From Sporolactobacillus kofuensis (GTDB lineage Bacteria > Bacillota > Bacilli > Bacillales > Sporolactobacillaceae), in the NCBI RefSeq assembly GCF_024125425.1, contig NZ_JAMXWN010000007.1, positions 1 through 64,000 on the forward strand: a stretch of DNA of 64,000 bases. Reading direction: 5' to 3'. The translations under genes were made by a program, and so were the position numbers. Positions 52,588-62,648 of this stretch are shown piece by piece (position 1 is the stretch's first letter; every line of letters begins with the position of its first letter). The notes under the pieces were generated by a model that saw nothing but the letters and a program-made list of their open reading frames with translations, ran no database searches and was not told where the DNA came from.

Positions 52588-53217
52588 ATGATTCTTTATT
52601 ATAATCGTGAGGGAATAGGAGACACATTAATCGTGTACGTGAAGGAGGGAGAAAATCAAGCACTTCAAAGTAATGGTGACGTCACAAGAATCTATGATCG
52701 TGAGACAAAGGAAACACTTGGTATCAATTTCTTTCATGTATCCAGCTTTCTTGATGGCCTTACTTCCGGACAAGTGAAACCGGATCTTCAACTCATTGAT
52801 CGACTCAATCAAAAGTTGACTGAATCTGGCATAGAGACAATGCTTCCAAATGATCTACAACCATTAATAGTTACCGGTCACGTACTAGCCATGGAGAAAC
52901 ACCCTGACTCAGACCATATGCATGTTTGTCGCGTCGAATGCGGGCAGGAAACATTGCAAATTGTTTGTGGTGCACCTAATATTGATCAAGGTCAGAAAGT
53001 CGTTGTAGCAAAACTAGGCGCCTTAATGCCCAGTGGCTTAATCATTCGTCCGACAGTCTTAAGAGGCGTGGCGTCAGACGGAATGATCTGCTCTGCACGT
53101 GAACTTGCTCTGCCAAATGCACCGCAAAAGCGCGGGATACTTGTTCTTGCTCCTGATACGAAGACAGGATTAGATTTTTATTTAGATGTGGCATCAAAAG
53201 TTCAGAAATCGTATTAA
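52588..53217 (+). CDS. ytpR: YtpR, tRNA-binding-domain protein
   Basis: 209-aa protein with an N-terminal DUF4479 region and a C-terminal OB-fold tRNA-binding domain like that of PheT. The domain segments are VTGHVLAMEKHPDSDHMHVCRVECG, QIVCGAPNIDQGQKVVVAKLGA and GVASDGMICSARELAL. The freestanding domain may bind tRNA or act as a PheT-like accessory; its role is unknown. ATG 52588 has GGAAGGAG 7 nt upstream; a GTG just before it is also open. sftA follows 27 nt later, as in B. subtilis. Confidence 0.9.
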   Translation: MILYYNREGIGDTLIVYVKEGENQALQSNGDVTRIYDRETKETLGINFFHVSSFLDGLTSGQVKPDLQLIDRLNQKLTESGIETMLPNDLQPLIVTGHVLAMEKHPDSDHMHVCRVECGQETLQIVCGAPNIDQGQKVVVAKLGALMPSGLIIRPTVLRGVASDGMICSARELALPNAPQKRGILVLAPDTKTGLDFYLDVASKVQKSY

Positions 53218-53244
53218 GAGTCACAAAAGGTGAGGTGAATCGCA

Positions 53245-55560
53245 ATGACCGATAGCTGGTGGCGTCGCTTTTTCAGCTTAGATGATGAAGATGCTGACAA
53301 TGATCAAGAAGCGAATCGTATAACTCAGCAACCTCAATCACGTGTAGGTCGTTTTACAGATACACAACGAAAAGTTGACGTGAAAATGCTTGCCCGATAT
53401 CCTGGCGAAGAGCTTCATGAATTGACGAAGCCAAAAGTCCCATTAAAGCGTGAAACAGAAGAGGGTATTCAGGATAGAGGACCTCGCCAAAGAAAAAAGG
53501 CACCATTCCGCCCAACCAAGGTCCCTTCTCCAGTATTTGGCTATCGTCAACCACCTGCAAATTTTTATCAGGGGAATCCAGAATCCGACTATTATCTAGA
53601 TGCGGAAAAGGAAGCACAGGAAAAACAGCAAATCTTAGAACGGAAAAAAGAGGAACAATTACATAATCCAGTGCAAAGGAATTCCGATGCTCACGTAGTT
53701 GATAAAGAAATTATTGATCAGCCATCGCTAAGCAGAAAAGCGGAAGTATTTCATGACCAAAACAAGAAAATAATGTATAGAAATGCGGAGCAAACCAACC
53801 GAGCACCGCAGCACATCGATGAGCGAAGTGAACAACGAGATCACTCGAATATGACTGATGCTCAAGAGCAACCGACGTCAACCGTAAATCCAACACTTAA
53901 TGAGATGCCGAATACTGATGGCCCGCAAGCAGAGGTACAACAACCACCGGTTCGGCAACACCATCAAATGATGAAAATCAACAGTCGTCTTCCCCGATCA
54001 CCACATCGTCAGGATACTCAATCAAGAGTACCTTTTAATGTATTGATGTTTAAATCGGATAGAAATGTATCAAAGTCGGCACCAATACATGAGGCGCCAG
54101 TTCACACAGTATCAGCGACAGCGGAGCGTCCGCAATTACAGCTCTCGCTTGACCTACTAAAGGATTCGCCGCAGTCCGAGAAAGACAGTGATACATGGAT
54201 TCAAGAGAAGAAGGCGATCTTAATTGAGACGCTTGAAAATTTTCATGTAGATGCTGATGTGATTGGTTTTGTGCAGGGCCCCAGTGTAACACGATTTGAT
54301 CTACATCTCCATCCAGGTGTGAAAATCAATAAAGTGCTCAGTTTGAACGAGGATATTAAGCTCAGTCTAGCAGCAAAGCAAATCCGAATCGCTCCTGTAC
54401 CTGGAACAAGTGCTGTCGGCATTGAAATTCCAAATAAGGTTCGCAAGCCGGTATTGCTTAAGGAATTACTGACCTCATCGGACTATCAGAATAGTAAAGC
54501 ACCATTGACTGCGGCACTCGGCCAGGATGTCTCGGGCAACCAAGTGGTTACGGATTTGGCAAAAATGCCACATGGCCTAATTGCAGGTGCAACCGGATCA
54601 GGAAAAAGTGTATGTATTCACTCGTTAATCTTAAGCTTAATTTACCGGACGACTCCGGAAGATCTTCGTTTCCTGCTGATCGACCCTAAAGTCGTTGAGC
54701 TGGCTCCGTACCAAGAAATACCACATTTAGCTGCACCTGTGATTACAGAACCTAAAGAAGCAGCTGCCGCACTCAAATGGGCGGTTGATGAAATGGAACG
54801 AAGATATCGGCTCTTTGCACAAAACGCAGTGCGTGATATGAAAGGCTACAATAATAAAGTACGTGAAGGTGAGACTCAGAGCGAGAAGATCCCCAATATT
54901 GTCATCATCATTGATGAACTTGCTGATCTTATGATGGTCTCTCCTCAGGATGTTGAAGAGTCTATATGCCGAATTGCTCAGAAAGCTCGGGCCGCAGGCA
55001 TCCATTTACTTGTTGCCACGCAGCGCCCATCAGTAGATGTGATTACCGGCTTAATAAAATCAAACATACCGACACGGATTGCTTTCAGTGTGTCTTCACA
55101 AACGGATTCCCGAACAATACTGGATTGTGGTGGTGCCGAAAGATTGCTTGGACGAGGCGATTTGTTGTTTGCGGAGAATGGATCACGTAGTCTTCGCCGA
55201 CTGCAGGCATGCTATGTGTCGGATGAGGAAATTAATCTTGTGACTCATGCATTTCATGACTGGCCGAAACCGGATTACCTATTTTCACCGGAAATGGTTC
55301 GTACCGATTATGAACGCTCTGATCAAGTCGATGAACTACTTGATGAAGTCATGTCTTTCGTCGTTGAACAAGGTCAGGCATCGGTATCGAGTATACAACG
55401 CCATTTCAGAGTCGGTTACAATCGTGCGGCGCGTCTTGTTGATGAACTTGAGCAGCGTAATGTCATTTCTTCCAATAATGGAAGCAAGCCTCGACAGGTA
55501 TTGATGTCCAAAGATAAATTAGAAAAACAGCTGACCGAACAGGAACGTAGTGAATTCTAA
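53245..55560 (+). CDS. sftA: Soluble DNA translocase SftA (FtsK/SpoIIIE family)
   Basis: 771-aa FtsK-type motor without N-terminal membrane helices, hence SftA rather than SpoIIIE. A long, charged, Q/P-rich linker (about 1-290) precedes the motor. Walker A GATGSGKSV lies at about 448-456, Walker B IVIIIDELADLMM further on, then ATQRPSVDVITG, and the DNA-orienting gamma winged helix is at the C-terminus (VEQGQASVSSIQRHFRVGYNRA). It helps clear DNA from the closing division septum. It is shorter than the B. subtilis protein (952 aa), mainly in the linker. ATG 53245 follows AGGTGAGGTG. Confidence 0.94.
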   Translation: MTDSWWRRFFSLDDEDADNDQEANRITQQPQSRVGRFTDTQRKVDVKMLARYPGEELHELTKPKVPLKRETEEGIQDRGPRQRKKAPFRPTKVPSPVFGYRQPPANFYQGNPESDYYLDAEKEAQEKQQILERKKEEQLHNPVQRNSDAHVVDKEIIDQPSLSRKAEVFHDQNKKIMYRNAEQTNRAPQHIDERSEQRDHSNMTDAQEQPTSTVNPTLNEMPNTDGPQAEVQQPPVRQHHQMMKINSRLPRSPHRQDTQSRVPFNVLMFKSDRNVSKSAPIHEAPVHTVSATAERPQLQLSLDLLKDSPQSEKDSDTWIQEKKAILIETLENFHVDADVIGFVQGPSVTRFDLHLHPGVKINKVLSLNEDIKLSLAAKQIRIAPVPGTSAVGIEIPNKVRKPVLLKELLTSSDYQNSKAPLTAALGQDVSGNQVVTDLAKMPHGLIAGATGSGKSVCIHSLILSLIYRTTPEDLRFLLIDPKVVELAPYQEIPHLAAPVITEPKEAAAALKWAVDEMERRYRLFAQNAVRDMKGYNNKVREGETQSEKIPNIVIIIDELADLMMVSPQDVEESICRIAQKARAAGIHLLVATQRPSVDVITGLIKSNIPTRIAFSVSSQTDSRTILDCGGAERLLGRGDLLFAENGSRSLRRLQACYVSDEEINLVTHAFHDWPKPDYLFSPEMVRTDYERSDQVDELLDEVMSFVVEQGQASVSSIQRHFRVGYNRAARLVDELEQRNVISSNNGSKPRQVLMSKDKLEKQLTEQERSEF

Positions 55561-55843
55561 TTTCAAAGAGAAAAAAGGATAATTTTGTTTTTACAACCTA
55601 GATATTTAAGGTTAAAATAAGTGTCGGGCATTATAGGCATTGAATCAAAGTATGGATGAGAAGTGTCATTTATTGCTCGCGTCTTTATGGATGATTAAGA
55701 TCATTTTCGAGTAGATGGATCATTGTAGGTTAGGTTATCGGCAACGATCGGATCGGCAGTACACGGAATAGTCCTTTTTCACGTATACTATTAGTCAATT
55801 ACAGCGATCTGATCATGTACGAAGCATTTATGGAGGTCATTGT

Positions 55844-57166
55844 ATGACGAAATACCATTTTGTTGGCATAAAAGGAACAGGAATGAGCGCTTTGGCTCAA
55901 ATCCTTCAAGATTTGCACCATGACGTGCAGGGATCTGATTATGACAAACGCTTTTTTACTCAGAAGGCACTAGAAGACAAAAAAATTAAAATTTTACCCT
56001 TTACAGAGAAGAATATTACATCTGACGAAGTGGTCATCGCAGGGAATGCTTTTCCGGATCAGCACGAAGAAATTGCAAAGGCTAAAGAAATGGGTATTCC
56101 TGTCTATAGGTACTATGACTTTCTTGGTGACTTGGCAAAGAAATATACCAGTGTTGCCGTAACAGGTACACATGGAAAGACATCGACAACAGGGTTGCTA
56201 TCTTTTGTCTTTAAAGATTTTGCGCCAACCTCTTATTTGATTGGTGACGGAACAGGGTCCGGAAATGATAACAGTAAATACTTCATTTGGGAATCTTGCG
56301 AATACAAACGTCATTTCTTGCATGCAGATCCTGATTATTGTCTCATTACGAACATTGAGTTTGATCACTCAGATTATTATAAAGATCTTGAGGATGTATT
56401 CAGTGCGTTTCAGGAACTTGCGCTTAAAGTGAAAAAAGCGGTGTTCGCATGTGGAGATAATGAACAGTTACAAATGATCAAATCGAATGTACCAATCATC
56501 TATTACGGTTTTAATGAAGAAAATGACTTTCAAGCAAGAAATGTAAAGTTCCTTAATGATGATTCAGGAACGGAATTTGACGTCTACGTGCGTAATGACT
56601 TCTATGGACATTTTAAGATCACCGGTTACGGCAATCATAATGTATTGAATGCGCTTGGTGTGATCTCATTCTGTAACTATATGAATGTTCCGATTGAACT
56701 TGTGCAAGAGCGGTTAGCACTCTTTCACGGTGTGAAACGGCGATTCTCTGAAACAAGGCTTGAACAGAATGATCAAGTGATGATTGATGACTACGCCCAT
56801 CATCCAACGGAGATCCGTGTGACCATTGAAGCTGCTCGTGAAAAATATCCAGATCGCAAAATTGTTGCGATCTTCCAACCGCACACCTACTCGAGAACGA
56901 TGACGTTCATGGATGAGTTTGCGGAGGCACTTGGAACAGCTGACTCTGTATACTTATGTGATATCTTCGGATCTGCTCGTGAGAAAAGCGGTAAGCTCTC
57001 CATTCATGATCTTCAAGATCGAATAAATGGCTCACATATTCTGCATAATAGCACTATTGACGATTTAAAAGCATTTAAACACAGTGTTCTGCTCTTCATG
57101 GGAGCAGGTGACATTCAGAAGTATCAAAATGCTTACAAAGAAGCACTGAATTCATCACCAATGTAA
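55844..57166 (+). CDS. murC: UDP-N-acetylmuramate--L-alanine ligase
   Basis: 440-aa Mur ligase adding L-Ala to UDP-MurNAc, the first amino acid of the peptidoglycan stem. The N-terminal Rossmann motif is [12 protein letters not shown], the ATP P-loop [10 protein letters not shown] (108-117), and the C-terminal domain has [20 protein letters not shown] and [11 protein letters not shown] 55844 follows TGGAGG. It follows sftA by 283 nt, with a possible TATACT promoter near 55784. Synteny with B. subtilis ytpR-sftA-murC is kept. Confidence 0.97.
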   Translation: MTKYHFVGIKGTGMSALAQILQDLHHDVQGSDYDKRFFTQKALEDKKIKILPFTEKNITSDEVVIAGNAFPDQHEEIAKAKEMGIPVYRYYDFLGDLAKKYTSVAVTGTHGKTSTTGLLSFVFKDFAPTSYLIGDGTGSGNDNSKYFIWESCEYKRHFLHADPDYCLITNIEFDHSDYYKDLEDVFSAFQELALKVKKAVFACGDNEQLQMIKSNVPIIYYGFNEENDFQARNVKFLNDDSGTEFDVYVRNDFYGHFKITGYGNHNVLNALGVISFCNYMNVPIELVQERLALFHGVKRRFSETRLEQNDQVMIDDYAHHPTEIRVTIEAAREKYPDRKIVAIFQPHTYSRTMTFMDEFAEALGTADSVYLCDIFGSAREKSGKLSIHDLQDRINGSHILHNSTIDDLKAFKHSVLLFMGAGDIQKYQNAYKEALNSSPM

Positions 57167-57252
57167 TTTTCTAATGTATTTTCATACGCCTTTGTTTTAC
57201 TCTTTGTAAATGTTAAGATAATAGAGTAGACAAAGGTTTTTTATTTGATTCT

Positions 57253-57279
57253 GGAAATAGGTATAGTTTTACGCTGAAT
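57253..57279 (+). promoter_or_regulatory. Possible SigH-type promoter of ytxGH
   Basis: GGAAAT (57253-57258), 14-nt spacer, GCTGAAT (57273-57279), about 40 nt before ytxG. B. subtilis ytxGHJ is known to use general-stress and SigH promoters. The -35 match is only partial. Confidence 0.35.
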
Positions 57280-57320
57280 CATCAAACTAATACGGAATCG
57301 ATTGAAAGGGAGGAAGTACG

Positions 57321-57752
57321 GTGATCATTATCCTGTATTTGGCTGTTGCGGTTATTGCCATTGCTTTTGCTGTTCTTGTCTATTATCTGTCCCAGACCTT
57401 GAGTTCTGCGCAGAAGACTATGGATGACGTTGCTTCAACTTTAGAAGATGTTCAGGAACAGATGAAAGGTTTGAGTGAGGAAACAACAGAACTGCTGCAT
57501 CGGACAAACACGCTTGCTGAAGATATACAGAGAAAGTCAAAGAGTTTGAACAGTATTTTTGATGCGGTTGAAGGATTCGGTCAGTCGCTGAATACTGTTA
57601 ATGATTCAGTGAAAAAAGTCACATCAAGCATTGAATCTAAAGGTGTAGAACAATCGGGCAAGATTGCTCAAACCCTCCAATGGGGCAAAGCAATAATCGA
57701 TCTTGTGCATCGCTGGCAGAATGTTAGTAAAGACAATAAAGTAGAGAAATAA
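57321..57752 (+). CDS. ytxG: YtxG, DUF948 membrane-anchored stress protein
   Basis: 143-aa protein with one N-terminal membrane helix (about 1-22) and a long helical region with heptad-like spacing (about 25-120), the DUF948 pattern. In B. subtilis ytxGHJ is a general-stress/SigH operon; molecular function is unknown. The start is GTG 57321 with AGGGAGG upstream. ytxH follows after 13 nt. No ytxJ follows here. Confidence 0.88.
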   Translation: MIIILYLAVAVIAIAFAVLVYYLSQTLSSAQKTMDDVASTLEDVQEQMKGLSEETTELLHRTNTLAEDIQRKSKSLNSIFDAVEGFGQSLNTVNDSVKKVTSSIESKGVEQSGKIAQTLQWGKAIIDLVHRWQNVSKDNKVEK

Positions 57753-57765
57753 GGGGGCGTTTTTC

Positions 57766-58053
57766 ATGAGCCGACGTGAAGCGAATTCCGAAGGAAAAGG
57801 AATTGCTTTCTTTACAGGTCTAATGATAGGCAGCGCGCTTGGTGCGGTTGCAATTTTTCTACTTGCGGCTCCTTCTGGAAAAAGAGTAATAAAAGATATT
57901 CAGAAACAGAGCATCTCTTTGAAAGGGAAAGGTTCAGAATTCATTCAGACAGCAAAGCAGAAGTCGATCGAATTGACACACCAAATTTCCCCTGCCAAGA
58001 GTGAAAAACAAGATCACTATGAACAAATGATCCCGATCCCCAAGGATTATTGA
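57766..58053 (+). CDS. ytxH: YtxH family protein
   Basis: 95-aa YtxH-family protein: a hydrophobic, Gly/Ala-rich N-terminal segment (FFTGLMIGSALGAVAIFLLAAPSGKR, about 15-40) followed by an amphipathic, lysine-rich helix. The family is associated with stress and is of unknown function. ATG 57766 has AAGGGGGC upstream. It is the second gene of the ytxGH unit. The usual third gene ytxJ and the aroA gene that precede ccpA in B. subtilis are absent. Confidence 0.87.
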   Translation: MSRREANSEGKGIAFFTGLMIGSALGAVAIFLLAAPSGKRVIKDIQKQSISLKGKGSEFIQTAKQKSIELTHQISPAKSEKQDHYEQMIPIPKDY

Positions 58054-58307
58054 TTGCGCCAATACATTTATTTTTTATTCATCCCATAGATGAATACACA
58101 GTGGATTGCGCTTTCGGTAATCCTTGTTTGTGTAGACAAAGTGAAATAAATATAGCGAATCCAGTCAAAATTTGTTAGTATTTGAATGTGGGCATCAAGA
58201 CTAATTGATGTATCTTTGAGTTACCATAAAATGAAAACGGTATAGAGCATGAACAGGGTTTCAGGCTGACTATAGACAATTTGGTGGATTTTGAGGAGGA
58301 ATGAGCT

Positions 58308-59306
58308 TTGAGTGCAACAATTTACGATGTAGCTCGAGAAGCTGGCGTTTCAATGGCGACTGTTTCTCGAGTAGTGAACGGCAATCCAAATGTAAAGCCG
58401 ACAACACGAAAAAAAGTATCTGAAGCAATTAAAAGGTTGGGGTATCGTCCCAATGCAGTTGCTCGAGGCTTGGCAAGTAAAAAGACAACAACTGTAGGTG
58501 TCATTATTCCGGATATTTCAAGTGTATATTTTTCGGAACTCGCACGCGGTATTGAAGATATTGCAACCATGTATAAGTACAACATCATCTTATGTAACTC
58601 TGATCAAAATAAGGACAAGGAAATTCGATTGATTCAAACGCTCCTTGGTAAGCAAGTGGATGGTATTGTATTTATGGGTGGTAAGATTGATCACGAACAT
58701 ATTGAGGAATTCAAGCAGTCAAATGTTCCGATTGTTCTAGCTTCAACTGTAGACGAGCAGCATGAAATTCCTTCAGTAACGATTGATTATGAACAAGCTG
58801 TTTTTGAAGTTATTTCAGAACTCATCGAAAAGGGTAATCGTCGGATCGCTTTCATTAATGGTCCTGTGGAAGTACCGATTAATGGAAAATACAAGCTGAA
58901 TGGTTATAAAAGGGCACTTGAGGCTCATCAGTTACCATTTGATGAATCTTTGGTGACCGAAGGAGACTATACCTATGAATCCGGTAAAGAAGCCACTGCT
59001 CAGTTTTTAAACCAAGAGATCAAGCCGACTGCAATCTTCGTGGATTCGGATGAAATGGCGATTGGAACCATTCATGAAATCCAAGATGAAGGATTACGTG
59101 TTCCTGGAGATATTGAAGTCGTCAGCAGTGAAAATACAAGGCTTGTTCAAATGGTTCGCCCAACGCTTTCAAGTATCGCAGAACCTACATACGATATCGG
59201 TGCGGTTGCGATGCGGTTGCTCACTAAATTGATGAATAATGAAAAGGTAGACAGCATGACTGTTGTTCTTCCGCATCGTATCGATAACAGAAAATCAACA
59301 AAATAA
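58308..59306 (+). CDS. ccpA: Catabolite control protein A
   Basis: 332-aa LacI/GalR regulator. The N-terminal helix-turn-helix is [20 protein letters not shown] with the hinge helix [12 protein letters not shown], followed by a periplasmic-binding-protein-like effector domain. It binds HPr(Ser-P) and controls carbon catabolite repression through cre sites; candidate targets in this window are glcDF and the glpK region. The start appears to be TTG 58308, with GAGGAGG about 9 nt upstream, and it gives the standard [15 protein letters not shown]-terminus. A long terminator follows. Confidence 0.96.
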   Translation: MSATIYDVAREAGVSMATVSRVVNGNPNVKPTTRKKVSEAIKRLGYRPNAVARGLASKKTTTVGVIIPDISSVYFSELARGIEDIATMYKYNIILCNSDQNKDKEIRLIQTLLGKQVDGIVFMGGKIDHEHIEEFKQSNVPIVLASTVDEQHEIPSVTIDYEQAVFEVISELIEKGNRRIAFINGPVEVPINGKYKLNGYKRALEAHQLPFDESLVTEGDYTYESGKEATAQFLNQEIKPTAIFVDSDEMAIGTIHEIQDEGLRVPGDIEVVSSENTRLVQMVRPTLSSIAEPTYDIGAVAMRLLTKLMNNEKVDSMTVVLPHRIDNRKSTK

Positions 59307-59330
59307 CAAAAAATTTAATGAAAAAACAGT

Positions 59331-59388
59331 AAAGCCCCTACTTGAGAGAAACGACTGAACAATGGTTCTCTTTGGTAGGGGCTTTCAT
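59331..59388 (+). terminator. ccpA terminator
   Basis: AAAGCCCCTAC pairs with GTAGGGGCTTT, with inner GAGAGAA/TTCTC pairing, followed by TTTCATT. It can also serve the converging PBP gene. Confidence 0.85.
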
Positions 59389-59416
59389 TATACACGAACA
59401 ACCTAATGGTATTTAT

Positions 59417-59460
59417 GTAAAAATAGAGACGCTCGGTGCAAGCGAGCAACCGGAGCGTCA
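59417..59460 (+). repeat. Tail fragment of the structured intergenic repeat
   Basis: Has a TAAAAATAGAGACG head-like piece and a tail GGTGCAAGCGAGCAACCGGA, with the middle lost. It lies about 30 bp after the ccpA terminator, in ccpA orientation. Confidence 0.6.
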
Positions 59461-59526
59461 CCAAAATCAGGCAGGGCTTAAGGACTTTACTTCGCCCAGT
59501 TTTTCGAATCATAAGATGAGCTTAGA

Positions 59527-62175
59527 TTAAGGGCGTATCCTGCCAAGTAATTTTTGATTTGCTGAATGTAAATCAGTATAAGGAAATCTAGATTTTAAGA
59601 AATCAGGCTTAATGCGAAAGAGCGAGTAATCGGTCGTTTTCTCATTTTTCGCTTGGTTAGGATTCGCTTGGTTATCAGTAGAAGGATTCTGTTCATTGAC
59701 GGCCTGCGTCCCGGTATCTGGTTGTCCATTGAGCGGTTCAAGCACTTCAATGGATGCTTTCGGCAAATATTTCTTGTTGATCAAATCATTTTCCTCAAAG
59801 CCAGCTGCTTTACAATATGGGGTGGCTTTTCCATCGGTAAGCCCGCAATAGGTTGTCTTTTCAACACCTTTAGGCTGTTTAAATCGAGCTTTTGGCGCCA
59901 TAAGATCAGGGTCTACGTCATATGCACGATTGGCAAATCCTGCCCATAGTTGTTTCGTTTGTGTGGAATAGATATTTTTATTCAATTGCTGATTATGTGC
60001 GTAGCCATTCCAAACACCCATCGTGATATTTGGGTTTGACGCAACAAGCCATGAGTCACGCCAATCCTGTGACGTTCCTGTTTTTCCTGACCAGTCTGCA
60101 GAAAATTGTAGCAGATGCGGAAGTGCGGCTCCGGTGCCATATTTAAAAACATCACGCATCATATCAAGCATAAGATAATTGGTTTGTTTCGAGAATACAG
60201 GGACAGGTTTTATTTTATGTTGATAAATAATCTTTCCAGTGCTGTCGGTAATTTTGTCAATCATGTATGCATCCACAAAATTACCATTATTGGCGAACGT
60301 CGTGTACGCATTGGTATTTTCCTCGATCGTTATGCCTCTTGTGATCCCGCCTAGCGCTGCTGAGACGTTATGACCATCCGTGCCAACAAGTGAGGTGATG
60401 CCCATTTTTTTCAAGTAATCCGGTGCGTGATTTGTTACATTGCTTAGTCTTGTAAATACACTGACTGCAGGCACGTTATGTGAAGCGGCAAGCGCTGCAC
60501 GTGCAGTTTCAAATCCATGGTACAATTTGCTGCTCGATGTTGACCCGTAATCAGTCGGAGCATAGATTTTTCCATTTACTGTGCGTTTATAAGGAAGGTC
60601 GGGAACAATTGAACCGGGTTGAATGAGACCGAGCTCCATCGCCGGTGCATAGACAAGCAATGGTTTCATCGTTGATCCATTTTGGCGGGGGACTTCAGTT
60701 GCATAATTTAATTGTGAACTGCCGAATCCTCGACCGCCAACGAAGCTAATGATGCGGCCGGTTTTATTCTGAATCAGAATAGAACCAACTTGCATCGGGT
60801 CTTTCACTTTTTCCATCTTTCCGGTTTTACTATCTTTTATTTCTTGAATTTGTCCATTTGTCGTACGTGCATACTGATCTGGGCTATAACCGGAATAGTT
60901 CTGTGCAAATGTTTCCATATCATCATAGATCGGTTTATTGATTGTTGTGTAGATACGATAACCGCCATTTGCCAAATCAATGGATGCATCTCTCATAAAT
61001 TCCGTAAATAGAACATCATGCTTTTGCACGGAAGCAAAATCGAAATCATGAATTTTGGCAATCTCTTGAAGTGTCTTTCCTGCATATACATTGTTGTTAT
61101 GCTCGTAGACCATTTTTTGATAGTTGATGTAATCTGTGTATAATTTATCGCTGCTGTACCCTTGTTTTTGAGCCATGATTTCCGCGAAAATGATGGTTGT
61201 ACGATCTTGTACTTCTTTTAACAAATAAGGATAATCACTATTGATCGTTTTTTCGGGTTTGGCAAAGTGCTTTTTGTAGTCATAGTTCAATGCAGTGTTC
61301 AATTGCGTTTTATTGATATACCCTGCTGCATACATTCGCCTAAGCACAGTATGTGCTCTGTTGACTCCGGGGGACATATCTTCTTTCAGTCCACCATGGT
61401 TTTGAAATGGGGAGTATGTAAATGGATTTTTTGGAAGACCAGCGATAAAAGCTGCTTGAGCAAGTGAGAGCTTGTCTGCTTTGACACCAAAAATTCCTTC
61501 GGCTGCTGCTGCAGCACCGGCTATATTCTTTCCTGATGCATCACGGCCAAACGAAGCCATATTCAGATAAGATTCAAGGATTTGATTCTTAGTAAAAAAG
61601 CGTTCTACACGGAGTGCAAGCATAATTTCTTTGAACTTACGGTCGAGGGACACTTCATTGGTCAAAATTTGATTTTTGACCAATTGTTGTGTAATCGAAC
61701 TGCCTCCTGTCACTTGTGGTTTATTGAGCAGTTCCTCCATGCTTGCGCGAATAACAGCCTTGGGGACAACACCATGGTGCTGATAAAAGAGTTCATCCTC
61801 GGTTGCTACAACAGCATGTGTTAAATATGGGGAGATATCTTTCAATTGTGTCTTGGTTCGGACGAGATCACTGTTCATATTCCCAATTGGAATATTACCT
61901 GCAAAGTAGCTGACACTACTCTGAGAATAATTGTTAATATCATGTTTCAGTGTTTTATAACTGAGCACGGGCTGATTATGGACGAGAGCAGCGAAATAAC
62001 CGGAAACAGTACCGGCCGCAAAGCATAATCCGATAACGATTATACATATCGTGAGTAAGAGAGAATTCCAAATGAAACCGGTTATCGATTGTACCGTTTG
62101 TATCACTGAACTTGAGGCCCATTTTTCCGCCAACCGGTCGAAAAAATCGGAAAAGCTTTTTAATGGGGCACGCAT
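59527..62175 (-). CDS. Class A penicillin-binding protein (glycosyltransferase/transpeptidase)
   Basis: 882-aa bifunctional peptidoglycan synthase with one N-terminal membrane helix (about 38-62). The GT51 domain has EDELFYQHHGV (catalytic Glu), GGSSITQQLVKN and ESYLNMASFG. The transpeptidase has S501-T-M-K504, SHN (SxN) and K698-T-G (SGKTGTSQDWRDSW). A low-complexity C-terminal tail rich in N, Q, T and P (about 820-860) precedes a short end. It polymerises and cross-links cell-wall glycan outside the membrane. ATG 62175 follows AGGAG by 8 nt. It resembles PBP1/PBP2c-type proteins, but the exact paralogue is unclear. Confidence 0.92.
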   Translation of the reverse strand: MRAPLKSFSDFFDRLAEKWASSSVIQTVQSITGFIWNSLLLTICIIVIGLCFAAGTVSGYFAALVHNQPVLSYKTLKHDINNYSQSSVSYFAGNIPIGNMNSDLVRTKTQLKDISPYLTHAVVATEDELFYQHHGVVPKAVIRASMEELLNKPQVTGGSSITQQLVKNQILTNEVSLDRKFKEIMLALRVERFFTKNQILESYLNMASFGRDASGKNIAGAAAAAEGIFGVKADKLSLAQAAFIAGLPKNPFTYSPFQNHGGLKEDMSPGVNRAHTVLRRMYAAGYINKTQLNTALNYDYKKHFAKPEKTINSDYPYLLKEVQDRTTIIFAEIMAQKQGYSSDKLYTDYINYQKMVYEHNNNVYAGKTLQEIAKIHDFDFASVQKHDVLFTEFMRDASIDLANGGYRIYTTINKPIYDDMETFAQNYSGYSPDQYARTTNGQIQEIKDSKTGKMEKVKDPMQVGSILIQNKTGRIISFVGGRGFGSSQLNYATEVPRQNGSTMKPLLVYAPAMELGLIQPGSIVPDLPYKRTVNGKIYAPTDYGSTSSSKLYHGFETARAALAASHNVPAVSVFTRLSNVTNHAPDYLKKMGITSLVGTDGHNVSAALGGITRGITIEENTNAYTTFANNGNFVDAYMIDKITDSTGKIIYQHKIKPVPVFSKQTNYLMLDMMRDVFKYGTGAALPHLLQFSADWSGKTGTSQDWRDSWLVASNPNITMGVWNGYAHNQQLNKNIYSTQTKQLWAGFANRAYDVDPDLMAPKARFKQPKGVEKTTYCGLTDGKATPYCKAAGFEENDLINKKYLPKASIEVLEPLNGQPDTGTQAVNEQNPSTDNQANPNQAKNEKTTDYSLFRIKPDFLKSRFPYTDLHSANQKLLGRIRP

Positions 62176-62181
62176 GCGCAA

Positions 62182-62460
62182 AACTCCTCTGAAATTTAGT
62201 CATGAATAGCTTATAACATTCTAAAAATTTAATTAAAGCTTCTTATATATTAGCGTAAATTTCAACTGTTGAAAAGAATAAACGCAATTCGGGTAGATGA
62301 CATTAGTAATGTGTAGTTAAAAAAGGGTTTTAACCTTTTTTCTCTACTCCACTCGCATAATCCTTTGTTATCACAATAAAAGAAAGCTGATAAGGTTTGT
62401 TTGTATAAGTATAACTGTGCAAAAATTTCTCAGGCGGTCTATTTTGCATTGATGAGGCAT
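62182..62460. other. Intergenic region upstream of the PBP gene
   Basis: AT-rich, no gene. It should contain the PBP promoter on the minus strand; no pair of hexamers stood out. Confidence 0.4.
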
Positions 62461-62582
62461 CGAATACGGCTTGCCGCGGGTAACCGCAAGCCTCCTCGAA
62501 TCAGAGGATCTGCGAGGTCTCGCTGGCACCTGATCCCGAAGTCGTCTCGCGTCTCTGCTCCACTTTAAGCAAAAAGTTTAAT
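62461..62582 (-). repeat. Structured intergenic repeat 3' of rpsD
   Basis: Minus-strand copy with the AACTTTTTGCTTAAA head also seen after tagH, GAGACGCGAGACGAC, CCAGCGAGACC and the tail GAGGCTTGCGG...CGGCAAGCC. It begins about 17 bp beyond the rpsD terminator and has the orientation of rpsD. Confidence 0.82.
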
Positions 62583-62598
62583 ACTTCCTTACCTTGCA

Positions 62599-62636
62599 AA
62601 AAAAAATCCTCACAGCTAAGCTGCAAGGATTTTTTA
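62599..62636 (-). terminator. rpsD terminator
   Basis: On the minus strand AAAATCCT, CAGCT pairs with AGCTG, AGGATTTT, followed by a run of T. Confidence 0.9.
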
Positions 62637-62648
62637 CAACGTGTTCTA

